A stretch of DNA of 64,000 nt from Goleter apudmare HA4340-LM2 (GTDB taxonomy: Bacteria > Cyanobacteriota > Cyanobacteriia > Cyanobacteriales > Nostocaceae): contig JAHHHF010000086.1 of NCBI GenBank assembly GCA_019359495.1, positions 1 through 64,000 of the forward strand. The letters run 5' to 3'. Numbering within the stretch: position 1 is the first letter of the stretch; each line of letters opens with the position of its first letter. A program made the position numbers and the translations under genes. Positions 19,973 through 29,180 of the stretch are shown in pieces. A model generated the notes under the pieces. That model made no database searches and had not been told where the DNA came from. It saw only the letters and a list, made by a program, of their open reading frames with translations.

Positions 19973-20893
19973 GTGCAACTCAAGCAGGTAATTATTGCTT
20001 ATAAAGCACGAGATGCCCAAAGCAAACGCTGGGCAGAACTTTGTGCTAAACAGCTAGAAAATCGTCAATGCCAGGTTTTGATGGGGCCTAGTGGGCCGAA
20101 AGACAACCCCTATCCAGTGTTTTTGGCTTCAGCTGGTCAACCGATCGACTTGGCTTTGGTACTTGGTGGTGATGGCACCGTTTTAACCGGTGCCAGACAT
20201 TTAGCTCCAGCTGGTATCCCCATTCTCGGTGTGAATGTAGGAGGCCATCTAGGATTCTTAACAGAGTCAGTAGAAGAGTTTCAGGATACAGAAAAAGTCT
20301 GGGATCGTCTATTTGAGGATCGCTACGCTATTCAGCGCCGGATGATGTTACAAGCGGCAGTGTTTGAGGGTCATCATACAAATTTAGAACCAGTGACTGA
20401 ACGCTATCTGGCTTTAAATGAGATGTGTGTCAAACCCGCTTCTGCCGATCGCATGATTACCTCAATTCTGGAAATGGAAATTGACGGTGAGGTAGTCGAT
20501 CAGTATGTGGGAGATGGACTAATTATTTCCACTCCTACTGGTTCCACTGGTTATACTGTTTCTGCCAGTGGCCCCATTATGCACGATGGTATGGAAGCGA
20601 TTACCATAACTCCCATTTGCCCGATGAGTCTTTCTAGTCGTCCTCTGGTCTTACCTCCTGGTTCTGTTGTGAGTATCTGGCCTTTGGGAGATTATGATTT
20701 GAGCACCAAATTGTGGACGGATGGGGTATTAGGGACTTCAATTTGGCCAGGACACCGTGTTGATGTCAGGATGGCTGATTGTCGAGCTAAATTTATTATT
20801 TTGCGAGAGAACAATTCCTATTACCAGACATTACGTGAGAAGTTACTTTGGGCAGGTACTAGGGTTCGCTACAGTAATAATCACCGGAATTAA
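19973..20893 (+). CDS. nadK: NAD kinase
   Basis: A 306-residue enzyme phosphorylating NAD to NADP. The GGDGT motif is at residues 65-69 (LVLGGDGTVLTGA), followed by GVNVGGHLGFLTE, and the second conserved region is STPTGSTGYTVSASGP. The start is a GTG 6 bases after ndhE; an ATG overlapping the ndhE stop is out of frame and ends quickly. Its placement directly after NDH-1 genes makes NADP supply and NDH-1 subunits part of one probable transcript. Confidence 0.95.
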   Translation: MQLKQVIIAYKARDAQSKRWAELCAKQLENRQCQVLMGPSGPKDNPYPVFLASAGQPIDLALVLGGDGTVLTGARHLAPAGIPILGVNVGGHLGFLTESVEEFQDTEKVWDRLFEDRYAIQRRMMLQAAVFEGHHTNLEPVTERYLALNEMCVKPASADRMITSILEMEIDGEVVDQYVGDGLIISTPTGSTGYTVSASGPIMHDGMEAITITPICPMSLSSRPLVLPPGSVVSIWPLGDYDLSTKLWTDGVLGTSIWPGHRVDVRMADCRAKFIILRENNSYYQTLREKLLWAGTRVRYSNNHRN

Positions 20894-20901
20894 TTGAGAG
20901 T

Positions 20902-20938
20902 TCATAGTAAGGACTTTAGTCCTTGCTATGAGCTTTTT
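20902..20938 (+). terminator. Terminator of the ndh-nadK operon
   Basis: A long stem, TCATAG-T-AAGGACT paired with AGTCCTT-G-CTATGA around a 2-base loop (20902-20931), is followed by GCTTTTT. It lies 9 bases past the nadK stop codon. The AAGGACT/AGTCCTT core also occurs in a palindromic element near rpsU. Confidence 0.75.
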
Positions 20939-21015
20939 CCTAGTACAAAACGGCGTAAATAAACTACCCTCTTGAAATGTCTAAAATTTTTGCGGAGCAA
21001 TTATCTGTAGCGGTA

Positions 21016-23694
21016 CTAGATATTTGCCTGCTGTCGTTGATATAGTGACCAGTAAAGGCCCTTTTGTTGTAACAACTGTGAGTGCGTACCATGTTCCGCA
21101 ATCACACCTTTTTCCAACACCAAAATCAAATCAGCACGTTTGAGGGGAGCAAAGCGGTGAGCAATTAGAAACACGGTACGGTTAGCAGAAATTCTTTGCA
21201 GATTTTGCAGTACCTGTTGTTCTGTTTCACTATCCAAAGCACTAGTGGCTTCATCCAAAATTAAAATTGGGGCTGAGGAGAGAAATAACCGTGCTAGAGC
21301 AATGCGTTGTCTCTGTCCTCCAGATAAAGCCGTACCACGTTCACCAACGTTGGTTTCGTAACCGTAGGGTAATTGACTGATAAAGTCGTGAGCTACGGCA
21401 CATCTTGCGGCTTCTACTACTTGCTCGGCAGTAATATCAGGATGACCGAGAGTAATATTTTCCAAGATAGAACCATTAAATAAGAAATCTTCTTGGAGAA
21501 CTACAGCAATTTGTTGTCGCAGTGAAGCTAAGTCAGCGCTTTTAATATCAAAACCATCGATGAGGATGCGTCCTGATTCAATTTGATAGAGGCGTTGTAA
21601 CAACTTAGAAAGGGTACTTTTCCCCGAACCACTACGACCCACAATCCCAATAAAGTGTCCTGGTTCTGTGTCAAAAGAAATGCCTTTCAGGACTGGTTCA
21701 TTGTTGACTTGGTAACGGAAAAATACCTGCTCAAAAGTAACTTGTCCTTTCAAGGGTGGTAAAACTAGACCTGTTCCTGTTTCGGCTTCTGGAGCGACGT
21801 TGAGAATATCACCAATGCGGTCTACAGATAACAGAACTTGTTGCAAATTCTGCCACAACTGGACTAAACGTAAAAGTGGCCCGGTGACTCTACCAGATAA
21901 CATTTGAAAAGCCACCAGTTGACCAATAGTGATCTCTTGCTCAATCACTAATTTCGCGCCAAACCAAAGAATTAGTAAGCTGGAAAAATTGGTGAGAAAG
22001 TCACCAATATTACTACTAATGTTAGACGTGGTAGAAGCTTTAAAACCTGTGCGAATGAAGCGAGCAAATAAACCTTCCCAGCGATCGCGTGCTATGGGTT
22101 CGGCGGCATGGGCTTTGACTGAGTGTATACCGGTAATCGTCTCTACCAGAAACGATTGACTGTCAGCGCTGCGGTTAAATGTTTCGTTGAGCCAGTTACG
22201 CAGAATCGGCGTAGCAACTATTGTCAAAGTGGCAAACAAGGGCAGCACTGCCAAAGCGACAAAGGTGAGGGGAATATTGTAGTAAAACATCAATGCCAGA
22301 TACACCACAGCAAAGATGCTATCCAAAATCACCGTTAAGGCTGTACCCGTGAGGAATTGACGGATTTGTTCTAGTTCTTGGACTCTGGCGACAGTGTCAC
22401 CTACCCGCCGCGACTCAAAATAAGCTAAAGGCAGACGCATCAGGTGGCGAAATAGCTGTGCTGATAGACTTAAATCTAGTCGTCTGGCTGTGTGGGTAAA
22501 AATGAATAACCGTAGAGTGCCGAGGATGGCTTCAAATATCGCTACTAATAAAAGAGCGATCGCCATGACATCGAGAGTCGGCAAACTCTTCTGCACCATC
22601 ACTTTATCAATGACGACTTGAGTTATCAGTGGCGTGGATAACCCCAAAAGTTGCAACGTTAAAGAAGCTAGTAAAACTTCCCCTAATAAATTCCGGTATT
22701 TCCAAACTGCTGGAGTGAACCAACTCAAGTTAAATTTTTCTTGGCGGGAGATCAGTTCTACCTGCCACATTTGCCCATCCCATGCACCCTCAACCACTGA
22801 CTGGGGTAGACTTTCGCAAGCATGATCGGGATTTTGGGGATTGGCGATAATGAGGCGATCGCCTTTAACTCCGTAAGCCACTACCCAGGTGGGTGTTTGC
22901 CCAGATTCTGGGTTCCACAACAGTAAAGCTGGAAATGACAACTGCCGCAAATCACCCCAACTCGTTTGCAAGCGTCGCAACAACAAGCCTAACTTTTCTG
23001 AGGCTTCGACAATATGCTTTGGTTGTTGCCCTCTCAGTTGACGTTGTACCCATTCTAGTTTCACCGCATGATCTAAATGTTGCGCCACCATCGTCAAACA
23101 GGCAGCAGCTGTGTTCCAGCTAGCAACGAAAGGATAACCTGATGCGATGGGTGTGGGGGATTGGGGACTGGATATTAGGGACTGGGGACTAGGAATTGGA
23201 GAGAGGGAAAAAGTCTCACTCTCTTCCACTTTCTCCCTCTCTCCCTGTGTTAATGAACTTTGCCAGAAGCTTTCAATTTGTGGCGTTGAAACTTCGTTCC
23301 ACAGTGTTGTGTCCCAACATACTACGACTACTTCCTTACTGGCAGCTACAGCTTTGTAATCCACAGCCAGCTTTTGTAAATCACCAAACCAATTTCCTGC
23401 GTTGAGGACTGCCAATGGTTTGCCAATACTGTCGTCTCGTAAGCGGACTTTACCAGAAATAATCAAAAACTGATAACTTCCGACTTCATTTGACCAAATT
23501 TTTTCGCCAATTTGATACTGACAGATTGCCGACTGATTTTGCAATCGGGATTTTTGTTCGGGAGTAAGCCAGCATAGTGGTGGTTGATTCCAAGGTACAG
23601 AAGCTAGCACTTTTATTTTTAGAGATTCATTATCCAGAAGTTTTAGTTCACTTGTAGTTTGACTGTCAGCTTTTGAATTTTCTCTGCTAACCAT
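21016..23694 (-). CDS. ABC exporter with cyclic-nucleotide-like and inactive C39-like domains
   Basis: An 892-residue HlyB/PCAT-type half transporter. Domains in order: a cyclic-nucleotide-binding-like domain (about 45-145), a Ser/Pro linker (about 160-182), a C39 peptidase-like domain (about 184-310), six membrane segments and an ATPase with GRSGSGKST, LSGGQRQR and LILDEATSALD. In the C39-like part the usual catalytic Cys, His and Asp align with Thr195, Thr269 and Asn285, so leader cleavage is unlikely and it should act like the C39-like domain of HlyB. It overlaps a parvulin gene upstream by 52 bases. The HlyD-type partner is not in the window. Substrate unknown. Confidence 0.88.
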   Translation of the reverse strand: MVSRENSKADSQTTSELKLLDNESLKIKVLASVPWNQPPLCWLTPEQKSRLQNQSAICQYQIGEKIWSNEVGSYQFLIISGKVRLRDDSIGKPLAVLNAGNWFGDLQKLAVDYKAVAASKEVVVVCWDTTLWNEVSTPQIESFWQSSLTQGEREKVEESETFSLSPIPSPQSLISSPQSPTPIASGYPFVASWNTAAACLTMVAQHLDHAVKLEWVQRQLRGQQPKHIVEASEKLGLLLRRLQTSWGDLRQLSFPALLLWNPESGQTPTWVVAYGVKGDRLIIANPQNPDHACESLPQSVVEGAWDGQMWQVELISRQEKFNLSWFTPAVWKYRNLLGEVLLASLTLQLLGLSTPLITQVVIDKVMVQKSLPTLDVMAIALLLVAIFEAILGTLRLFIFTHTARRLDLSLSAQLFRHLMRLPLAYFESRRVGDTVARVQELEQIRQFLTGTALTVILDSIFAVVYLALMFYYNIPLTFVALAVLPLFATLTIVATPILRNWLNETFNRSADSQSFLVETITGIHSVKAHAAEPIARDRWEGLFARFIRTGFKASTTSNISSNIGDFLTNFSSLLILWFGAKLVIEQEITIGQLVAFQMLSGRVTGPLLRLVQLWQNLQQVLLSVDRIGDILNVAPEAETGTGLVLPPLKGQVTFEQVFFRYQVNNEPVLKGISFDTEPGHFIGIVGRSGSGKSTLSKLLQRLYQIESGRILIDGFDIKSADLASLRQQIAVVLQEDFLFNGSILENITLGHPDITAEQVVEAARCAVAHDFISQLPYGYETNVGERGTALSGGQRQRIALARLFLSSAPILILDEATSALDSETEQQVLQNLQRISANRTVFLIAHRFAPLKRADLILVLEKGVIAEHGTHSQLLQQKGLYWSLYQRQQANI
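23149..23205. repeat. Heptamer-type repeat inside the exporter linker
   Basis: The DNA encoding the Ser/Pro linker has GGGGACTGGGGACT-like units and a TTGGGGACTGG run, identical in style to intergenic heptamer repeats of Nostoc. It is translated in frame between two folded domains. Confidence 0.55.
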
Positions 23695-24425
23695 TTCTCA
23701 AACAACTCATTTTGTAGTGCTTGCTTTAATTGAGTATCTTCTAAAGACGCTGGCAGATATTGTTCTACTCGAAACAAACCATAACGTTGTTCCCCTGATT
23801 CAGAAGTTTCATGCACCAGTTTGATTGGGCCGATCAATTGCCCAGGATTTGCTACATCAACAGCAGCCCTGAGTATATCTGGCATTGTGCCTCTGCTGAT
23901 TGGCCCCATCATGCCATTCACAATTCGATCATCTGCTAGGGAATACTCTCTAGCAATTTGCTCAAACCTACCTCCTTCTTCTATTTGGGTGTGTAGTTCT
24001 TCTCCGAGTTCTAGATTATCCACAAGAATCCGTGAGAGTACAACCCGATCCAGATAAATTTTCCGTTCAATGAAATATTCTGGGAGTTTTGGTTCGGTAA
24101 TCACAGCTTTAAGTTTTTCTAACTGAAAGTTAAAGGCGACTGATGCGTGAAAGGTAGCGTAATCGTTGCCGTTTTTCTTTAACCATTCTTGAAAAACTTG
24201 AGGGTCAGTCAGTTGATTTTTGAGCCGAAAATCGATGATTGTCTGTTCAGTTAATGCCGGACTGATATCAATATCTTCTCGCGTTGATATTTCTTGCTCA
24301 ATGACATACTGCCGGAGGATATCACCAATGAACTGCGGCAATTTTCCAGAGGCGTGCAAATATTTTACAGCTTGTTTAACAGAAATTGGTTGGTCATCAA
24401 TGGTCAAAAATGGTAAAGATTCCAT
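23643..24425 (-). CDS. Parvulin-type peptidyl-prolyl isomerase family protein
   Basis: A 260-residue protein related to SurA/PpiC. The N-terminal half is helical. The C-terminal half fits a rotamase fold: VVLSRILVDN, then IAREYSLADDRIVNGMMGPISRGTMP, where canonical parvulins have S.D...GGDLGW, then GQLIGPIKL. There is no signal peptide, so it is probably cytoplasmic. Its 3' end overlaps the exporter gene by 52 bases, which suggests translational coupling. Such isomerase-like proteins often accompany cyanobacterial type I peptide or protein exporters; a substrate chaperone role is inferred. Confidence 0.82.
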   Translation of the reverse strand: MESLPFLTIDDQPISVKQAVKYLHASGKLPQFIGDILRQYVIEQEISTREDIDISPALTEQTIIDFRLKNQLTDPQVFQEWLKKNGNDYATFHASVAFNFQLEKLKAVITEPKLPEYFIERKIYLDRVVLSRILVDNLELGEELHTQIEEGGRFEQIAREYSLADDRIVNGMMGPISRGTMPDILRAAVDVANPGQLIGPIKLVHETSESGEQRYGLFRVEQYLPASLEDTQLKQALQNELFEKWLAEKIQKLTVKLQVN

Positions 24426-24655
24426 GAATTCAATAGGTTAGAAATTTGCCACTATGCACCTAGATCTGTAATCTTATAGAAATTGCCTAGTTGTTGATGT
24501 TTGAGTATGGTAAAGATTTCATAAACTCAATATATAGAAATGGCTTTAATCACACAATCAATCGAAACTACTAGACTCAGCACTAGCATAAAAGCACGTT
24601 CTCAATGTAGTAATCCTAGTTTCCTAGGAAGAATAAATCCATTGTTGAGAAGTCA

Positions 24656-25462
24656 TTAGGTGACGACACTTGTCCATAACCAAGCAATGAGCATAGCAGC
24701 GATCACACCGATCAATGTATTCAAAACGTTTACTAATTCGTTGGTCAGCCAAGTATATTTAGTCTGTAGTGTTGCACCAATCACACTTTCTACATTGGTA
24801 GCTATCAAGGCTGCTAGTACACACCAAACCACACCCAATAGGTCAATTAAACCCACTCCCCAGCCCACAAAAGCGATCGCAATTGAGGCTACTACACCAG
24901 CTAAAGTGCCCTCTAAGCTGACTGCTCCTTCTGTACCGCGAGGCACTGGTTGTAGTGTAGTAATCAAAAAGGTGCTCTTACCGTAGGCTTTACCCACTTC
25001 GCTAGCGCTGGTGTCAGATAGCTTAGTACTAAAACTTGCTACATAGCCCAACAACAATAGGGACTGGAGACTAGGAACCAGGGATTGGGGAATGGCTTTT
25101 AGTAAACCCGAATTGATTACCCCCACACCCAAAGCACACAGGGCCGCAGTCAAAGCCGAACCCCAAACGTTTTCCGGGCCTCTCGCCCCAGAACGCTTTT
25201 CGGCAATTCCTGCTGCTTCCTTTTGTGCCAAGCCAATGCGCGTTACTCCTGAACCGACCAAAAAATAGAACGCTACTACTAGATAACCCGGCCAACCTAG
25301 CGTTCCCCAAATTAGTACCCCCAGTAACCAAGCGTGAAATATGCCAGATGGAGTCAGCAGCTTTTTGGGAGCAATCCAGACTAAACCCAACAAAATGGCG
25401 TTTAATCCTACTCCCAGCAACCAGGGATTTGCAGAATCAATTAAAGGTAGCATCAGCAACAT
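24656..25462 (-). CDS. DUF92 family membrane protein (VTE6-like)
   Basis: A 268-residue protein with six or more membrane segments and the DUF92 signature GYVASFSTKLSDTSASEVGKAYGK followed by a PRGTEGAVSLEGTLAG segment. Plant VTE6 and its cyanobacterial homologues in this family are phytyl-phosphate kinases in tocopherol and chlorophyll recycling; that function here is by family only. A short stretch near residues 122-138 (IPQSLVPSLQS) is encoded by repeat-like DNA (25055-25095) and may be a lineage insertion. Confidence 0.85.
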   Translation of the reverse strand: MLLMLPLIDSANPWLLGVGLNAILLGLVWIAPKKLLTPSGIFHAWLLGVLIWGTLGWPGYLVVAFYFLVGSGVTRIGLAQKEAAGIAEKRSGARGPENVWGSALTAALCALGVGVINSGLLKAIPQSLVPSLQSLLLLGYVASFSTKLSDTSASEVGKAYGKSTFLITTLQPVPRGTEGAVSLEGTLAGVVASIAIAFVGWGVGLIDLLGVVWCVLAALIATNVESVIGATLQTKYTWLTNELVNVLNTLIGVIAAMLIAWLWTSVVT

Positions 25463-26013
25463 ATCATCAGTAGTTTTGCCAGAATATCAACTAGAATAGC
25501 GAATTGAGTACTTTGGCGTTTGATCCTTACTACCCCCTAATCTAGGAAGTGCAGATTTTTTTTCCTCTGTCCGGATAAACCTGGGGAAAAATTGGCAAAG
25601 TAAGGGAAAATTTCCTGAATTAGCATTGATCGTGATTGCACGGTTAGATAGTTACGTCAGGGACTTAGATGCAATCATCTCTAAAAAAGCTGACCTGAGA
25701 AATCCTCATAAGTTTTTAGTCTGTGTACAGGCGATCGCCTTTGCTAATGCAACCATAAATTAGTATAGCTGCACAAACAGCCTCTGGTAGGCACTCTAGT
25801 ACCTCCAAAATCTGAATTCAGCCTGATGTCAATTAAAAACGCCTTTGTTTAATCGGGGTTGAGAGAATTTTCTTAAATCATGTTTTGGGAATGAGCAACC
25901 AAAGTACCAGGGTTTCAACATCTAAATTCCCATTCAATGTCAATTGCTACTACCCACCAGAACTGAGCCAAAAATAATAAATTGTAAATAGCATCAACCA
26001 TTAGGTACGAGCT
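25463..26013. other. Intergenic region between DUF92 and VOC genes
   Basis: A 551-base spacer between divergent genes. It holds one GCGATCGC-type site at about 25733 and an imperfect T-rich stretch near 25557. No open frame or RNA class can be supported. Confidence 0.4.
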
Positions 26014-26445
26014 ATGAACAAAGTTCTATTTCACCTTGCTTTCCCTGTGACTGATATTACTCAAACCAAAGCATATTATGTGGATGGTTTGGGCTGTATT
26101 GCTGGCCGTGAAAGCCCTCATGCCCTCATCCTCAATTTATACGGTCATCAACTAGTAGCCCACACTACCAAAGAATCCTTAACACCACAACGCAGTATCT
26201 ATCCCAGACACTTTGGGCTAGTTTTTACCTTAGAACAGGATTGGGAAGAATTATTAAAAAGGGCACAGCAAGGACAATTACTTTTTAGAGAAGAACCCAA
26301 ACATCGCTTTGTTGGTTCTGCTTTAGAGCATCGCACTTTCTTTTTAGAAGATCCTTTTTATAACTTAATGGAGTTCAAATATTATCGTTACTCAGAGGCA
26401 ATTTTTGGTAGCTCTGAGTATACACAAATTGGGGATAGGAATTAA
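26014..26445 (+). CDS. VOC (glyoxalase/dioxygenase) superfamily protein
   Basis: A 143-residue single VOC-fold protein. Family pattern: LAFPVTDITQTKAYYVDGLGC at the start, YPRHFGLVFTLE in the middle (possible metal His) and RTFFLEDPFYNLMEFKYYR at the end (Glu metal ligand). The substrate cannot be inferred. Its last 71 bases overlap the convergent lipase gene on the other strand. Confidence 0.85.
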   Translation: MNKVLFHLAFPVTDITQTKAYYVDGLGCIAGRESPHALILNLYGHQLVAHTTKESLTPQRSIYPRHFGLVFTLEQDWEELLKRAQQGQLLFREEPKHRFVGSALEHRTFFLEDPFYNLMEFKYYRYSEAIFGSSEYTQIGDRN

Positions 26446-27049
26446 CTGGCTCTACTAATGCTTCTGCTACTGTTGCTAAACTTCTAGGATCTTTTAGCAT
26501 CCAGGGGTGTAGCGCCACAGATACTACTACTTCTCGTCCTAGTAGCATCTGTGAACTATTCGCTGGGACAATCATTAAATCATAGGGCGTCCAGATTGAT
26601 GTAAAGTTTAGCTGCTTGAGCATCACAGCATCAGAATTTAAATCCTTGAGAAAAGCGCTGTTTGTCCGCATTTGTACGCAGCCAGGCAACCTAGAACCAT
26701 AAGCAATTACAGTTCCGTAATGGGGTGAAGAAATTGTAATGAACCTCTGTACGCGTTTGATACCCCCCAGTCGTTGGAGATAATAACGACTGACAATCCC
26801 TCCCATGCTGAAGCCGACTAAATCTATTGTTTGTTCTGGTACAAAGTTGGTAGCAACATAATCGTCTACCTGCTTCGCCAATTGCTCAAGACTTACAGCA
26901 CCATTATTAGGAATTAAATCTAGGGTATGGATAGACCAACCTCGCTGCCTTAAATAGCTGGCCATCGTGTTGAAAACTGCTCCTGTGTCACCAATGCCAT
27001 GTATCAATAACACAGGATTAGGTTGCTGATTTTCAGTGTCCATTTCCAA
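26375..27049 (-). CDS. Alpha/beta hydrolase, triacylglycerol-lipase-like
   Basis: A 224-residue hydrolase. The oxyanion-hole motif PVLLIHGIGDTG opens the fold and the nucleophile elbow GFSMGG carries the catalytic Ser. The His is likely in SPHYGT or VALHPWML. It resembles bacterial LipA-type cyanobacterial lipases but has no signal peptide. The start could be codon 1 or Met3 (MEMDTEN). The 3' end overlaps the convergent VOC gene. Confidence 0.83.
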   Translation of the reverse strand: MEMDTENQQPNPVLLIHGIGDTGAVFNTMASYLRQRGWSIHTLDLIPNNGAVSLEQLAKQVDDYVATNFVPEQTIDLVGFSMGGIVSRYYLQRLGGIKRVQRFITISSPHYGTVIAYGSRLPGCVQMRTNSAFLKDLNSDAVMLKQLNFTSIWTPYDLMIVPANSSQMLLGREVVVSVALHPWMLKDPRSLATVAEALVEPVNSYPQFVYTQSYQKLPLSNDNI

Positions 27050-27553
27050 ACTTCAGTTTCATCAATTCTGTAGTAAATTTAACCGAGATCCGAGAGCATC
27101 AACAAATAATCTATGACACTCCATTCAGTGGTTGGGGAATGGGGAAGCCGGGGACCCTCTGGGGATAAGGCGCGATGGGGTATTGGGGATTAAGTTTCTA
27201 CCCTTGACCGGAGCTTTCGGAGTCTCCGGCTCCGCTCTTAACAAAAGACGAATCACAAATAACAACAATCAGAATAAAATATGTAAATTTTTATTAAGCT
27301 AGCTTTCAGAATCTTGCCTTGAGTTACAGTAAAATTTAATAATTAGTTCTCGGTGTAAGCAAGTTGCAAGTGCTTGCAAGCATGAATTGAAAAGACTTGT
27401 CCTGTGTTGTTAGTACTAATGTTGATAAAGTACAAACCTATAACAGTAGTCACCAAATTTCTGGTGATGTAGTGCAAAGAAATGTAACATAATGTCGTAA
27501 TTATTAACAATTACGGTCTAATTCTCAATTATTTAAAGGCAGGAGCGATTGTA
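27050..27553. other. Intergenic region with palindromic elements
   Basis: A 504-base spacer between divergent genes. It includes G-rich heptamer-like DNA near 27130-27160 and a compound inverted repeat at 27208-27234 (CCGGAG/CTCCGG and CGGAGC/GCTCCG), both of the type scattered between Nostoc genes. The right part should hold the promoter of the 156-residue protein gene. Confidence 0.45.
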
Positions 27554-28024
27554 ATGGATTTTATCAAAAAGTTGATTGGTGGTATCCTCGGTTTTCTGAC
27601 TGGGTTGATTGGTGGTATCCTCGGTTTTGTTACTGGGTTGTTGCCCAAGAAGAAAAGTAACGGCTTTTACTTGGAATTAGATGAAGCTGCTACTGGCGCT
27701 AAACCAAAAGTAGAAGCTAAATCAGCATCGAATGGTAAAAAAGCTGCGGAACCAGTTGCAGCAGTTGCCTCACCTGCGCCAGCTAGCCCCGCCCCCACTG
27801 CTGTCAAAGCAACCACAGCTAAGGCTGCAACGAATGGTAAAGCTCCCAAAGCTGAACCTGTGAAGGCTGCACCTGCTAGTGTTGCTAAGAAAACACCCAC
27901 TGAAACCACTTTTGCACCCAAATACGTTGCCGCTTCGGTTAGTAGCTCTAATGGTCGTCGCCGTCCTGGCGCTAACATGAACGCTTATTTGGATATGGCA
28001 CGTCAGGTGAAAACTCCTGGCTAG
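27554..28024 (+). CDS. Conserved cyanobacterial protein with amphipathic repeat and Ala/Pro/Lys-rich region
   Basis: A 156-residue protein whose function I do not know. The N-terminus repeats LIGGILGFLTG and LIGGILGFVTG, encoded by a near-perfect 33-base direct repeat, and should insert in or lie on a membrane. After KKKSNGFYLELDEA comes a long Ala/Lys/Pro/Thr region, disordered and basic, then a conserved tail (RRRPGANMNAYLDMARQVK). An upstream GCAGGAGCG (about 27539) can serve as ribosome binding site. It converges with the TPR gene 13 bases away. Confidence 0.78.
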   Translation: MDFIKKLIGGILGFLTGLIGGILGFVTGLLPKKKSNGFYLELDEAATGAKPKVEAKSASNGKKAAEPVAAVASPAPASPAPTAVKATTAKAATNGKAPKAEPVKAAPASVAKKTPTETTFAPKYVAASVSSSNGRRRPGANMNAYLDMARQVKTPG

Positions 28025-28037
28025 GTTTTGACTATTT

Positions 28038-29111
28038 TCAGGTAAGTTTTAAAAACACTAGTCCACTATATAAATGAAATGCTGGGTCCCAGTTGGTTTG
28101 TTCCCTACGAAATAGGTGAATATGAGACTGGATATTACCCAGCATTTCTGTTTGATCTAATATTGTTTCTGCAAAGGGGGTAAAATCTGACCAAACTTCG
28201 ACTTGTGGTAGTTGTTGTTTAAGCCAGTCTAGTAAACTATTCCAATTGATTCTGATGGTATTTTGGCTAGCTTGGGGAGTAATTTTTAGACCTTTTTGAA
28301 ATTCATAACCATTGTCATAAAGTCGCAAAATGCAATGTCTCCCAGGTAGGTGTAAATCCCAAAATTGGGCATAGTCTTGGGTTTGAGTTTTGCGTTCAAG
28401 TTTACGGCGGGCATCAACATCTATAACTTCTTCAAAAATCGGCAAAAGTCCCATGACTTGTGCTTTGACTTCTGACCAGTTAAAAGTTAGAGAACCGAGT
28501 TGATTTGCTTGATTACGACACACGACAGTGGTTTGTGTACCCGATTCTACAAAGTAATTGACTTGAAAAACTTGAATTTTTTGGATATCAGCTATCGTTG
28601 CCCAAAAACAGGAAATGCCTGCTTTTTGTAACTGTTCACCATAAAATTTTAGTTCTCCCACTTGTCCGGTACGATATAGTTTCCAATTGCGACTTGGTAA
28701 TATTAACCGGGCAGTATATGCGTCTATCTGCATAATTTGGGCGAATTTTTTGGCTGCTTTATCTTTAATTTCGTTACCCAGAGGCTCTAATACTAGTACG
28801 CCTAATTCTGTATTGTTAGCTTCATTTGTAGTTTGGCTAATGGCTCGTTGTTTTTCTTCTTGCTCAATTTCTTGCAGCCGTTGTAAACTTTGACGTGCTT
28901 GCATCAATATTTTGGCATTAGTTGTACTACGCAGTATCTGGCGATAAATTTTTTCCGCATCTTGACACTTTCCAGATACTTCATGTAGCCGTCCGAGATA
29001 AAACTGTACCCAAGGATTTTCTGGGGTTTCTTTTAGCAGCTGCTTCAGTAATTTCGCAGCAGTACTATAGTCTTTGTGCTCAAATGCAGTGGCAACTTGT
29101 TCAATCATCAC
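28038..29111 (-). CDS. Tetratricopeptide-repeat protein
   Basis: A 357-residue protein. TPR units occupy about residues 1-80 (DYSTAAKLLKQLLKETPENPW, GKCQDAEKIYRQILRSTTNA); the remainder is a conserved cyanobacterial region with no motif I recognise. No signal peptide is seen, so it is probably cytoplasmic. Two adjacent ATGs (29111 and 29108) could start it. It is separated from the following rsmE gene by 69 bases on the same strand, so the two may be co-transcribed. Confidence 0.8.
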   Translation of the reverse strand: MMIEQVATAFEHKDYSTAAKLLKQLLKETPENPWVQFYLGRLHEVSGKCQDAEKIYRQILRSTTNAKILMQARQSLQRLQEIEQEEKQRAISQTTNEANNTELGVLVLEPLGNEIKDKAAKKFAQIMQIDAYTARLILPSRNWKLYRTGQVGELKFYGEQLQKAGISCFWATIADIQKIQVFQVNYFVESGTQTTVVCRNQANQLGSLTFNWSEVKAQVMGLLPIFEEVIDVDARRKLERKTQTQDYAQFWDLHLPGRHCILRLYDNGYEFQKGLKITPQASQNTIRINWNSLLDWLKQQLPQVEVWSDFTPFAETILDQTEMLGNIQSHIHLFRREQTNWDPAFHLYSGLVFLKLT

Positions 29112-29180
29112 TTAGTTTCAATACACACCTATGGGATGTATCGCGCAAAAAAGCTAATCTTTGCGTGAGATATAAATCCT

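Noticed and set aside
25463-26013. Possible 6S or other small RNA in the DUF92-VOC spacer
   Set aside because: No long rod-like pairing or known consensus could be found by eye.
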